This document shows positions 25,953 to 35,093 of a stretch of 64,000 nt of DNA, piece by piece. Each line of letters begins with the position of its first letter. The stretch's first letter is position 1. The notes under the pieces are model-generated. The model was not told the origin of the DNA. It ran no database searches and was given only the letters and a program-made list of their open reading frames with translations. A program made the position numbers and the translations under genes. Source of the stretch: Mucilaginibacter terrenus (lineage in GTDB: Bacteria; Bacteroidota; Bacteroidia; Sphingobacteriales; Sphingobacteriaceae); NCBI RefSeq assembly GCF_003432065.1, contig NZ_QWDE01000001.1, positions 1,488,001 to 1,552,000 of the forward strand. The letters are read 5' to 3'.

Positions 25953-27425
25953 ATGCAAGAAACTCCATTAGCTACAACCAAGCCATCCGGCAAGATTCCC
26001 CGCAGTGTTCCGTTTATTATAGGTAATGAATTTGCCGAGCGTTTTAGCTTTTACGGCATGCGCAGTATTCTTGCAGTGTTCCTGGTTCACCAGTTTTTTG
26101 GCCACTACTCTACTGATGTAGCAAATGCAAAATCAAACAGCATTAATCATACCTTCTCAACTTTGGTTTACGCTACGCCGTTACTTGGTGCTATCCTTGC
26201 TGATTGGTTTTTTGGCAAATACCGGGTTATCCTTATCGGCTCACTTATTTATACTATAGGGCACTTTCTATTGTCTATGTTTGACACCTCACTTGGCGGT
26301 TTTCAGACTGGCCTTATAATTATTGCTTTTTCCGCAGGGGCCATTAAGTCCTGTGTATCGGCTAACGTTGGTGATCAATTTGATCACAGCAACCGCCATC
26401 TCATGAGCAGCATTTACAGTTGGTTCTATTTCAGCATCAATGCAGGCTCAATGGTAAGTTTATTTCTTATCCCACTTATCTATGACAAGTTTGGTGCTTC
26501 GTGGGCCTTTGGTGTACCGGGTATATTAATGGCGTTAGCCACTATTATCTTCTTCTCGGGTCGTAAAGCTTATGTAAAGCTTCCGCCTAAGGGTATTAAT
26601 AAAGATAACTTTGTTTCGGTAAGTTTTTATGCCGCAACTAACGGCGGCTGGGCTTCCGCCGAAAAAAGATATACTGCCGAAAAGGTTGATGCCATACGTG
26701 CAGTTTGGCGTGTTATGGCAGTTTTTGCATTTATCCCGGTATTCTGGTCATTATGGGACATGAACAGTGCCGAGTGGGTTCTGCAGTCAGAAAAATTAAA
26801 CCTTGATATGGGGGTATTTGGATGGCATATACTACCGTCACAGATACAAACCGTTAACGCTGTATTCCTGCTCGCGTTTATACCAATCTTTAACTACGGG
26901 CTCTATCCCTTAGCAGAAAAAATAGGCATCAAACTAACGCCGCTTCGTAAAATAGGGTTTGGCTTGTTTGTTACCGGGTTTAGCTTTGTTATAATCGCAT
27001 TATTACAGCAGCAGATAGAGGCCGGCGGACACCCTTCTGTTTGGTGGCAAATATTAGCTTATGCTGTGCTTTCCGCGGGCGAGGTACTGGTTTCTATTAC
27101 AGGTTTGGAGTACGCTTACACACAGTCACCTCCATCCATGAAAAGCACCATGACCGCTATTTGGTATTTCACCTATTCTATAGGTTCTTTCTTTAACGCT
27201 GTTGTAAACAACAGTATAGCCGGTGGCGGCATGTTCAAAAACTTTACAGGCGCATCATTTTACTGGCTGTTTGTGGGTATTTGCTTTGCCTTCGTATTGG
27301 TGTTTGTATTTGTTAGTCCGTTTATTAAAGAAAAAGCTTACCTGGCAGATGATGTAATTGGCAAAGGCTTGGGTATAAAAGACGACGAAACACAACCAAT
27401 CCATCCGGACAACCCTATTGTATAA
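25953..27425 (+). CDS. POT/PTR family proton-coupled peptide transporter
   Basis: 490 residues, about 12 or more membrane helices. FIIGNEFAERFSFYGMRSIL carries the ExxER-type motif (E-F-A-E-R-F) of POT transporters for proton coupling, and ITGLEYAYTQSPPSMKSTM is the conserved segment near helices 10-11. Imports di- and tripeptides. Single gene; a terminator follows 58 bp after the stop. Confidence 0.94.
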   Translation: MQETPLATTKPSGKIPRSVPFIIGNEFAERFSFYGMRSILAVFLVHQFFGHYSTDVANAKSNSINHTFSTLVYATPLLGAILADWFFGKYRVILIGSLIYTIGHFLLSMFDTSLGGFQTGLIIIAFSAGAIKSCVSANVGDQFDHSNRHLMSSIYSWFYFSINAGSMVSLFLIPLIYDKFGASWAFGVPGILMALATIIFFSGRKAYVKLPPKGINKDNFVSVSFYAATNGGWASAEKRYTAEKVDAIRAVWRVMAVFAFIPVFWSLWDMNSAEWVLQSEKLNLDMGVFGWHILPSQIQTVNAVFLLAFIPIFNYGLYPLAEKIGIKLTPLRKIGFGLFVTGFSFVIIALLQQQIEAGGHPSVWWQILAYAVLSAGEVLVSITGLEYAYTQSPPSMKSTMTAIWYFTYSIGSFFNAVVNNSIAGGGMFKNFTGASFYWLFVGICFAFVLVFVFVSPFIKEKAYLADDVIGKGLGIKDDETQPIHPDNPIV

Positions 27426-27482
27426 TAAACAGGTAATTACCTATGGGGAACCTTTAGGTAAAGAAAATATTACCCGAGAATT

Positions 27483-27512
27483 ACAGGAAAGCATCAGCTT
27501 TCCTGTTTTTTT
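27483..27512 (+). terminator. rho-independent terminator after POT gene
   Basis: ACAGGAAAGC (27483-27492) pairs perfectly with GCTTTCCTGT (27497-27506), 4-base loop, then a T-run. Confidence 0.9.
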
Positions 27513-27581
27513 ATTTTTTAAGCAAAGTAAATCGGCTATTTTAGCCATCTGCAGTCCATCCCCTAACCCAACATTAGTTAA

Positions 27582-28313
27582 GTGCCTGACAGTATAGTAA
27601 TTATACCCACTTATAACGAAAAGGAAAATATCGAGCGAATGATCCATAAGGTATTTTCGCTGGAGCACGATTTTCATTTATTGATAATTGATGATGGTTC
27701 GCCTGATGGTACCGCCAAAATTATCAAAGCCTTGCAGCGCGATTATTCTCAAAAGCTCCATCTGATTGAAAGAGCCGGTAAAATGGGCCTTGGCACTGCT
27801 TATATACATGGTTTTAAATGGGCGATTGCTAACCATTACGATTATATTTACGAAATGGATGCCGACTTTTCCCACAATCCTGACGACCTGTTGAGACTAA
27901 GGCAAGAGTGTGTAGCGGGTGCTGATGCGGCCATAGGATCGAGATACATAAAAGGAGTTAATGTAGTTAACTGGCCTATGAGCAGGGTATTGATGAGCTA
28001 CTTTGCATCAGTTTATGTGCGTTTTATAACCGGCATTAACATACAGGATGCTACAGCCGGGTTTATGTGTTACAAACGCCGGGTGCTGGAAAGTATAGAT
28101 CTGGACAAGATAAAGTTTGTTGGCTATGCCTTCCAGATTGAAATGAAATTTACTACCATAAAGCATGGTTTTAAGGTAAAAGAGATACCTATTATTTTTA
28201 CTGATCGTACAGCGGGCTCATCAAAAATGTCTAAGGGTATTTTTACAGAGGCGGTAGTTGGTGTACTCCACATGAAACTTAACAGCATCTTCAGGAAATA
28301 TCCCGAAGGATAG
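27582..28313 (+). CDS. GT2 glycosyltransferase, polyprenol-phosphate mannosyltransferase (DPM1-like)
   Basis: 243 residues from GTG 27582 (MPDSIVIIPTYNEKENI). GT-A fold with IIDDGSPDGTA, YEMDADFSHNP (the DAD-type metal site) and the acceptor-side ATAGFMCYKRRVLE, FTDRTAGSSKM, all typical of DPM1-like enzymes that transfer mannose or glucose from a nucleotide sugar to polyprenyl phosphate. No C-terminal membrane domain. Donor identity is not decidable here. Confidence 0.93.
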   Translation: MPDSIVIIPTYNEKENIERMIHKVFSLEHDFHLLIIDDGSPDGTAKIIKALQRDYSQKLHLIERAGKMGLGTAYIHGFKWAIANHYDYIYEMDADFSHNPDDLLRLRQECVAGADAAIGSRYIKGVNVVNWPMSRVLMSYFASVYVRFITGINIQDATAGFMCYKRRVLESIDLDKIKFVGYAFQIEMKFTTIKHGFKVKEIPIIFTDRTAGSSKMSKGIFTEAVVGVLHMKLNSIFRKYPEG

Positions 28314-28400
28314 TAAAAACTCCGAAAGTCAGTAAGTCCGGCGTCATAAGCAAGTGTTTAAGTCTTTCGGACTAAAAAGAAATTACTAATTTCGTTGGCA

Positions 28401-29423
28401 ATGAACGAAAACCTTGATCCGGATGGCGAACGCCTCTCCCCTACTGAGCGGGATATAGAAAAAGTACTTCGGCCACAGGCCTTTGAAGACTTTACCGGGC
28501 AACATAAAATATTAGCAAACCTCAGGATATTTGTTCAGGCCGCCCGTTTACGTGGCGAGGCACTAGACCACGTGCTGCTGCACGGCCCTCCCGGCCTGGG
28601 TAAAACAACCTTGTCGCACATCATCGCCAATGAGATGGGCGTTGGCATCAAGATAACTTCCGGCCCTGTATTGGACAAACCCGGCGATCTCGCCGGCCTG
28701 CTTACTAATTTAGAAACGGGAGACATCCTTTTTATTGACGAAATACATCGTTTAAGTCCGCTGGTGGAAGAGTACCTGTATTCGGCCATGGAGGACTTTA
28801 AGATAGATATCATGCTGGAGAGCGGGCCGAATGCGAGGTCTGTACAAATATCATTAAATCCTTTTACACTGGTTGGCGCAACAACGCGCTCCGGCCTGCT
28901 TACTGCTCCTCTGAGGGCTCGTTTCGGCATCAACTCCAGGCTGGAATATTACGATGCAAAGCTGCTTACTACTATCGTGCTCCGCTCGTCGTCCATTTTA
29001 CGTACACCTATAAGCGACGAAGGCGCCTACGAAATAGCACGCAGGAGCCGCGGCACACCTCGTATTGCAAATGCGCTGCTGCGACGCACACGCGATTTTG
29101 CTCAGATTAAGGGCAATGGCAGTATTGATACGGAGATAGCCCGATATGCTCTTAACGCCCTTAACGTTGACGAACACGGACTGGACGAAATGGATAATAA
29201 AATCCTTTCTACTATAATAGACAAATTCAAGGGAGGGCCTGTCGGACTGAAAACCATTGCGACAGCAGTAGGCGAAGACGAAGGTACCATCGAAGAAGTT
29301 TACGAACCGTTCCTGATACAGGAGGGCTTTCTGATGCGTACCACCCGCGGACGCGAGGTTACCGAGAGTGCTTACAAGCACCTGGGTAAAATTAAGCTTG
29401 GCGGTAACCCATCTTTGTTCTGA
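28401..29423 (+). CDS. ruvB: Holliday junction branch-migration helicase RuvB
   Basis: 340 residues from ATG 28401 ([12 protein letters not shown]); a TTG two codons earlier is not needed. AAA+ motor of the RuvABC complex: [11 protein letters not shown], Walker [10 protein letters not shown] (about 61-69), Walker B FIDEIHRL, sensor [19 protein letters not shown] and a C-terminal winged helix ([20 protein letters not shown]). Stands alone, ruvA and ruvC are not next to it. Confidence 0.97.
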   Translation: MNENLDPDGERLSPTERDIEKVLRPQAFEDFTGQHKILANLRIFVQAARLRGEALDHVLLHGPPGLGKTTLSHIIANEMGVGIKITSGPVLDKPGDLAGLLTNLETGDILFIDEIHRLSPLVEEYLYSAMEDFKIDIMLESGPNARSVQISLNPFTLVGATTRSGLLTAPLRARFGINSRLEYYDAKLLTTIVLRSSSILRTPISDEGAYEIARRSRGTPRIANALLRRTRDFAQIKGNGSIDTEIARYALNALNVDEHGLDEMDNKILSTIIDKFKGGPVGLKTIATAVGEDEGTIEEVYEPFLIQEGFLMRTTRGREVTESAYKHLGKIKLGGNPSLF

Positions 29424-29572
29424 TCTCCTTGTTGCTTAAAAAATAAGTTATTGCTTATCAGATAATTAGCTTGTGTAAAATTTACACAATGTGATACTTT
29501 TTTAACATAAAGCTGTTGTTTATTTGCAGTTATAGTTAATTTTTTATTACTTGCTGGCGCCAATTATCGCCT

Positions 29573-30166
29573 ATGTCTGACTTGGGATCACCCTGTGAAA
29601 AAGAGTTGCTCTTGAAAATTTCCCGTGGAGATGAACACGCTTTCAGCGAATTGTTCAACACCTGGCATCACCTTTTAGGAAGGCATATTTACAAGATAAC
29701 AGACTCCGCAGAACTCGCCGAAGAAGTTGTACAGGACGTGTTCTTAAAAATCTGGACCGCGCGGGAGAGCCTTGCGTTAGTAGAAAATTTTAAAGCTTAC
29801 CTGTTTGTTGTTTCCCGTAACCACGCGTTGAATTGCCTGCGCAAGCTGGCCCGCGAGCGTATGCATCAGAAAGCTTTAGAAGAGAACGCCGCGGTACTTG
29901 CTGTAGAGCAAACAGGCTCGGCAGATATTTATAAGCTGTTAGATCAGGCAATAGACCACCTCCCTCCCCAACAGCAAAAGGTTTACTTGCTAAGCAGGCA
30001 CAATCGCTTGAAGTACGACGAGATCGCCACGCAAATGGGCTTATCCCGCGAAACAGTAAAGAAATATTTACAGGGCGCGACGCACTCCATCACCAACTTT
30101 GTACAGTCGAATATTGATGTTTCTGCAATAGTACTGCTTGCTTTTAATTTTATTTTAAAAAGATAG
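29573..30166 (+). CDS. ECF RNA polymerase sigma factor (SigW/FecI-like, PUL type)
   Basis: 197 residues. Region 2 (FSELFNTWHHLLGRHIYKIT, AEEVVQDVFLKIWTARE) and region 4 (HLPPQQQKVYLLSRHNRLKYD, EIATQMGLSRETVKKYLQGA) are both intact. It belongs to the expanded Bacteroidota ECF group that, with a FecR anti-sigma and a SusC receptor having an STN domain, switches on the downstream locus. FecR gene begins 86 bp later, in the same direction. Confidence 0.94.
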   Translation: MSDLGSPCEKELLLKISRGDEHAFSELFNTWHHLLGRHIYKITDSAELAEEVVQDVFLKIWTARESLALVENFKAYLFVVSRNHALNCLRKLARERMHQKALEENAAVLAVEQTGSADIYKLLDQAIDHLPPQQQKVYLLSRHNRLKYDEIATQMGLSRETVKKYLQGATHSITNFVQSNIDVSAIVLLAFNFILKR

Positions 30167-30252
30167 CTTACCTATACCCCCTTTTTCAATAATGATGGTG
30201 TCTTAGTTATAGTAAGCTGCCCAAGCTTGCTCCACCAATTTAAAACACATCA

Positions 30253-31443
30253 ATGAAAACGTCCCGGCTGAGATTGCGACATCTTTTTGATCGCTATTAC
30301 AATAACACTGCCTCTCAGTCAGAGCGCGACGAATTATTTGCCATTATAGATGCCGGGCAGCAGGATGAAGAACTTGCACATCTAATTAGCCAAACGTGGG
30401 ATGAACTAAATACTACAGAGCCTTTCTTCACCAAAGAAAAGTCAGCATCCATCCTTTCCAACATCACTAAACAGAACGAAAGTTTAGGTCACCAGTCAAA
30501 AGGTTCCATTATCATGTGGGCCAAAGTTGCTGTAGCTGCTATGCTTATTGTATGTGCAGGCGCAGCTGTTTTCCAACAGATTAAAAAACGCCCAGCTAAA
30601 CAGCAGGTAGTCGCCCGTGCAAAACGTCCGGCACATGATGCTTTGCCCGGTGGTAACAAAGCCGTATTAACATTGGCTAACGGCCAGACGATTGTTTTAG
30701 ACGATGCGCAGAACGGCACGCTAGCCAAACAGGGCGCTACTATAATAAAGAAAGCGGCCGACGGGCAGCTTGTCTATAATGCCGCAGCCGCTGCGGAGAC
30801 TTCTGATGCAAGGGCAATGAACACCATTGCCACGCCACGAGGTGGCCAATATCAAATCATACTGCCTGATGGCTCTAAAGTTTGGCTTAACGCTGCGTCG
30901 TCAATCAGTTTTCCCGCTCACTTTACTGGTTCATCGAGAGAAGTTACCATTACCGGCGAAGCCTACTTTGAAGTTACAAAGAATAAAGCCATGCCTTTTA
31001 GGGTAAAAACAAACGAGGCCAAAATAGAAGTTCTCGGCACTCATTTCAATGTTATGGCTTACGACGACGAAAACGTCATGAAAACAACCCTGCTGGAGGG
31101 TGCTGTGAACATCAGCAGCGGCAACTTTAGCGCGGCACTTAAACCAGGTCAGCAGGCACAGATACATCGTTCAGGGCAGAACAGAGTTGTTGACGATGTT
31201 GATGTAGACGATGAAACGGCCTGGAAGAATGGGATTTTTCAGTTCAGGGATGCCGGTATAGACGTGATCCTGAGACAGGCATCACGCTGGTATGACGTAG
31301 ACGTAACTTACAAAGGAAAAGTGCCGCAGAGAGAATTTACCGGTCACCTGTCACGCAATGTACGTGCGTCGGAACTTTTAAAAATGCTTAAGTATACCGG
31401 CGTAAATGTTGAGATAGAAGGCACCACCATAATAGTACAATAG
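30253..31443 (+). CDS. FecR-family anti-sigma factor
   Basis: 396 residues. Cytosolic N-terminal part (1-88) that would bind the sigma factor, one membrane helix (about 90-112, WAKVAVAAMLIVCAGAAVF), then the periplasmic FecR domain (ATPRGGQYQIILPDGSKVWL, GEAYFEVTKNKAMPFRVKT, VLGTHFNVMAY) and a DUF4974-type end (RQASRWYDVDVTYKG, FTGHLSRNVRASELLKML). The chain STN-FecR-sigma carries the signal across the envelope. Followed by a 224-bp leader and SusC. Confidence 0.95.
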   Translation: MKTSRLRLRHLFDRYYNNTASQSERDELFAIIDAGQQDEELAHLISQTWDELNTTEPFFTKEKSASILSNITKQNESLGHQSKGSIIMWAKVAVAAMLIVCAGAAVFQQIKKRPAKQQVVARAKRPAHDALPGGNKAVLTLANGQTIVLDDAQNGTLAKQGATIIKKAADGQLVYNAAAAAETSDARAMNTIATPRGGQYQIILPDGSKVWLNAASSISFPAHFTGSSREVTITGEAYFEVTKNKAMPFRVKTNEAKIEVLGTHFNVMAYDDENVMKTTLLEGAVNISSGNFSAALKPGQQAQIHRSGQNRVVDDVDVDDETAWKNGIFQFRDAGIDVILRQASRWYDVDVTYKGKVPQREFTGHLSRNVRASELLKMLKYTGVNVEIEGTTIIVQ

Positions 31444-31667
31444 CAACACACACGATAAACATCTATAAACTAACCCTACAAAAACACCTATGATGAAAGA
31501 AGTATACACAGACAGTTAGCCGCCGGAAAAGGTGCCCTCGTTTAAACATATCGAATAAAAAACCGGGAAGTGCTTGGACCCACTTTCCCGGCAAAATGCC
31601 AGGGTCACCCATTATTCATTGCAATTAGCGAATTGAAACTTAACGTTTAACCCAAACACTCAAACTT
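31444..31667 (+). promoter_or_regulatory. leader region of susC-like gene with mini-ORF and hairpin
   Basis: A tiny reading frame ATG-ATG-...-TAG (MMKEVYTDS) begins near 31490. A stem of CCGGGAA (31563-31569) with TTCCCGG (31585-31591), prolonged by GTG/CAC beyond a bulge, follows; then GGCA-AAA-TGCC. No T-run follows the large hairpin, so it is not an ordinary terminator. It may be an untranslated leader controlling SusC/D. Confidence 0.4.
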
Positions 31668-34600
31668 ATGAATTTTAATTCTAAGGCTACGCCTGTGGCG
31701 TGGTCTAAACCATTCAAATTTATATTGGTTATGAAACTAACTGCCATTATATTAATTGCAGCACTTACCAATGTTACTGCCAAAACGGTTGGCCAAACGG
31801 TATCAATCAGGCAAAAGAATGCCTCGGTAGAAAAAGTACTCCGTCTTATAGAAAAGCAAACCGGCTATCACTTTATGTACGACAAAGCCGATGTTGCAAA
31901 AGCACGCGGAATTGACATTGCCGTAGATAACGTGACCATTAACCAGGCGCTTGATGAAGCGTTTAAAGATCAGCCCCTCACCTACAAAATTTTTGATGAA
32001 ACCATTGTAGTTAAGAAAAAAGATGCTGAAAACAACACCGTTATACAAGCAATTGACATAACCGGTACAGTTACTGACGCAAAAGGCCCCCTACCGGGTG
32101 TTAACGTGAAACTTAAAGGTACTGTCACTGGTACCGTAACCGATGTAAACGGCAAATACAAGCTTAACGTACCTGACGGCAGCGGCACGCTGGTTTTTAG
32201 CTTTATAGGCTACAATACAATTGAGGAGCCAATTAACAATCGTACAGTTGTAAACATCGTGCTTGGCGAAAATTCCAAAGCACTTAACGAAGTTGTTGTT
32301 GTTGGTTATGGTACCCAGAAACGTGTAGATCTTACAGGTTCTGTTGGTAGCGTAAGCGGTAAACAACTACAGGACCGCCCGCAAACCAACCTGGAGCAGG
32401 AACTTGCCGGTAAAATAGCCGGCGTGAACGTATCTACCAACTCTGGTGCCCCAGGTGGCGCTACTAAGGTACGTATCCGCGGTTACACGTCATTAAATGC
32501 CAGTACTAACCCGCTTTATGTGGTAGATGGTGTGGTTTGGACAGAAGGCGGTAACGCTATCAACCCAAATGACGTAGAATCCATTGACGTGTTGAAAGAT
32601 GCTTCATCTACTGCTATTTATGGTACACGCGGTGCAAATGGTGTAATTTTAGTTACCACAAAACGTGGTGCCCGCGGCGGTGCCGGAACTGTAAGCTATG
32701 ACAGTTACGTTAGCGTAAGCAAAATGGCTAAAAAGCTTGATGTGCTTAACGCTAAGGAGTTTTTAGCTATTGAAGATCAGGGTTATGCCAATATACAAAA
32801 GTTTGACCCTGTAGGGTGGGCTGCCGGTAACTACGCGTCTAAAGACCCAAAAGTAATCCGCACTGCGCTTATCGGTAAATTATTTGATGCAAACCTTAAC
32901 CCGCTGTACGACGTAGATTGGCAGGATGCTACTACACGTACCGCAGTTAGCCAGAACCACAACCTTGGCTTTACAGGCAACAGCGAAAAAATGAACTATG
33001 GTTTCTTCTTAAACTATGCTGATGATCAGGGTATTATTTTAAACAGCTATTTAAAACGCTATAACGCACGTTTAACCTTTGATAATCAAATAAAAACATG
33101 GTTAAAGGTTGGTGCAACGTTAAACTACAATGCGCAGGAAGGCCGTGCACAGGATAATGGCGTAGGTGGTAACAACATACCGCGTATGTTGGTAGAGATG
33201 CCATCTATCATCCCAATCCGTTACCCTGATGGCAGCTATGGTAAACGTACAGACTACCCTAATATGGAAGGTGGCGATAACCCGGTTGCTCAGGCTAATG
33301 AAATAACCCAGTTAACTAAAATACGGGTGTTTAGTGGTAACACTTACGCCAACTTTAACATTTTGCCAAGCTTGCAATTCCGCAGTGTGCTGGGTGTTAC
33401 TACATCTGCTAATTACTACCCAAGCTCTCAAACCGGCTTGGTAGGTGGTGCAAGTGCCAGTCAGGATTATAGCTCTGCTTCTATAAGCGAGGCTAACAAT
33501 GTTTTCTGGCAATGGTCTAACTATTTTACTTACGACAAAACTTTTGCCGGTATTCACAAGATAAATCTTGTGGCAGGTGTCGAGCGTCAGAACTTCAAAC
33601 AGACTGGCTTTGGTGCATCAACAAGCACATTATCTGATAACTTCTACAGCTATTATAATCTTGGAGCAGGTGCAATCCCGGGCATACCTTCGTCAAACTA
33701 CGATGCATGGCAAATGCAATCGTTCTTTGCTCGCTTGAACTACAACCTGCAAGAAAAGTATCTCTTAACTGTAACCGGCCGCCAGGATGGGTCATCCCGC
33801 TTAGGTAAAAACACCAAAAACGGCTTCTTCCCATCAGCGGCGTTGGCCTGGAGAGCATCACAAGAATCATTTTTGAAGGATAACAAAACCATATCCGACC
33901 TTAAACTTCGTGTGAGCTATGGTTTAACCGGTAACACTGAGATTGGCGAATACCGCTCAACTGCCAACATTGAAACAACCCCTTACGTATTTGGCGGCTC
34001 ACAAGCTATTGGTACTCACCAAACGTCCATAGGAAACGAAGAACTAGGCTGGGAGAAAAACTCAGAGTTAGATCTAGGCGTATCATTAGGCTTGTTTAAC
34101 AACCGCGTTAACATTGAAGCCGACGCGTTCCTGAAAAAAACCAAAGCGTTGTTGCTTAATGCGCCTATCCCACAAACAAGCGGGTTTGGTAACGTATTTA
34201 AAAACATTGGTAAGCTGGAGAATAAAGGTATCGAACTTGCAATTAACACTACCAACATTAAGACGAACGACTTTAGTTGGACAACTAACTTTAATATCAC
34301 ATTCTTAAAAACCAAAATATTACAACTTGGTCAAAATAACGATGATATCTTCCTTGATCCGGGCTTCCTTTCAAACTTTAACCTGATGAGGGTAGGCTTG
34401 TCGCCTGGTAGCTTTTACGGTTATACGGTATTAGGCACATGGGGAACTTCTGAGGCTGCTGAAGCTGCGAAATACAACCTTTTACCTGGTGATTTGAAAA
34501 TCAAAGATCTTAACGGTGACGGCAAAATAACAGCTGATGACCGCGAAGTGCTTGGAAAATCAACACCTGATGGTTTCGGCACTTTCACTAACAACTTCCG

Positions 34601-35069
34601 CTATAAAAGCTTTGAGTTAGGCGTAGAGTTACAGTTTAACTACGGTAACCAGATCATGAACTTGACAAGGCACTCGGGCCAGGACCGTACCGGTCAGGCC
34701 AACAGCTACTCCACCGTACTGGACGCCTGGACGCCAGAGCACCAAAACACCTCGATAGCTCAAACCCGCCCTGCCTATGTTTATTATCAGACCGAGATTT
34801 ATTCAACCAAAGTAGAGAGCGGCAATTTCATCCGTGGCAGATCGGTAACGTTAGGGTACAACTTTTCGGACAACATACTTAAACATTTAAAAATAAACCG
34901 TTTAAGAGTTTACGCACAGGCTCAAAACTTGTTTGTGATAACAAAATACACCGGCTACGACCCTGAGGTATCTACCTACAACGGTAGCAGCAACTTTACA
35001 CAGGGCATCCTGTTTTACGATTATCCAAAACCAAGAACATTCTTGCTTGGAGTAAATGTTAGTTTCTAA
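31668..35069 (+). CDS. SusC/RagA-type TonB-dependent receptor with STN domain
   Basis: 1133 residues. Signal sequence (about 20-45), STN domain (about 45-120: QKNASVEKVLRLIEKQTGYH, VTINQALDEAFKDQPLTYKI), CarboxypepD_reg-like repeat (about 128-205), plug (ALNEVVVVGYGTQKRVDLTG, NPLYVVDGVVW, VLKDASSTAIYGTRGANGVI) and a C-terminal barrel ending LLGVNVSF with the final aromatic Phe required for outer-membrane assembly. Takes up oligosaccharides with SusD across the outer membrane, powered by TonB. The STN domain pairs it with the FecR/sigma genes. SusD begins 24 bp after the stop. Confidence 0.97.
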   Translation: MNFNSKATPVAWSKPFKFILVMKLTAIILIAALTNVTAKTVGQTVSIRQKNASVEKVLRLIEKQTGYHFMYDKADVAKARGIDIAVDNVTINQALDEAFKDQPLTYKIFDETIVVKKKDAENNTVIQAIDITGTVTDAKGPLPGVNVKLKGTVTGTVTDVNGKYKLNVPDGSGTLVFSFIGYNTIEEPINNRTVVNIVLGENSKALNEVVVVGYGTQKRVDLTGSVGSVSGKQLQDRPQTNLEQELAGKIAGVNVSTNSGAPGGATKVRIRGYTSLNASTNPLYVVDGVVWTEGGNAINPNDVESIDVLKDASSTAIYGTRGANGVILVTTKRGARGGAGTVSYDSYVSVSKMAKKLDVLNAKEFLAIEDQGYANIQKFDPVGWAAGNYASKDPKVIRTALIGKLFDANLNPLYDVDWQDATTRTAVSQNHNLGFTGNSEKMNYGFFLNYADDQGIILNSYLKRYNARLTFDNQIKTWLKVGATLNYNAQEGRAQDNGVGGNNIPRMLVEMPSIIPIRYPDGSYGKRTDYPNMEGGDNPVAQANEITQLTKIRVFSGNTYANFNILPSLQFRSVLGVTTSANYYPSSQTGLVGGASASQDYSSASISEANNVFWQWSNYFTYDKTFAGIHKINLVAGVERQNFKQTGFGASTSTLSDNFYSYYNLGAGAIPGIPSSNYDAWQMQSFFARLNYNLQEKYLLTVTGRQDGSSRLGKNTKNGFFPSAALAWRASQESFLKDNKTISDLKLRVSYGLTGNTEIGEYRSTANIETTPYVFGGSQAIGTHQTSIGNEELGWEKNSELDLGVSLGLFNNRVNIEADAFLKKTKALLLNAPIPQTSGFGNVFKNIGKLENKGIELAINTTNIKTNDFSWTTNFNITFLKTKILQLGQNNDDIFLDPGFLSNFNLMRVGLSPGSFYGYTVLGTWGTSEAAEAAKYNLLPGDLKIKDLNGDGKITADDREVLGKSTPDGFGTFTNNFRYKSFELGVELQFNYGNQIMNLTRHSGQDRTGQANSYSTVLDAWTPEHQNTSIAQTRPAYVYYQTEIYSTKVESGNFIRGRSVTLGYNFSDNILKHLKINRLRVYAQAQNLFVITKYTGYDPEVSTYNGSSNFTQGILFYDYPKPRTFLLGVNVSF

Positions 35070-35093
35070 TTAAACAATTTAATATACATTATT

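Noticed and set aside
28321..28371. TCCGAAAG...CTTTCGGA repeat as terminator after the glycosyltransferase gene
   Set aside because: Loop of 35 bases and only an 8-bp stem; no T-run.
28535..28933. 132-codon antisense frame in ruvB
   Set aside because: Shadow of the RuvB AAA+ domain.
31563..31591. Hairpin as a terminator between FecR and SusC
   Set aside because: No T-run follows and the operon partners are expected to be connected; kept as leader structure only.
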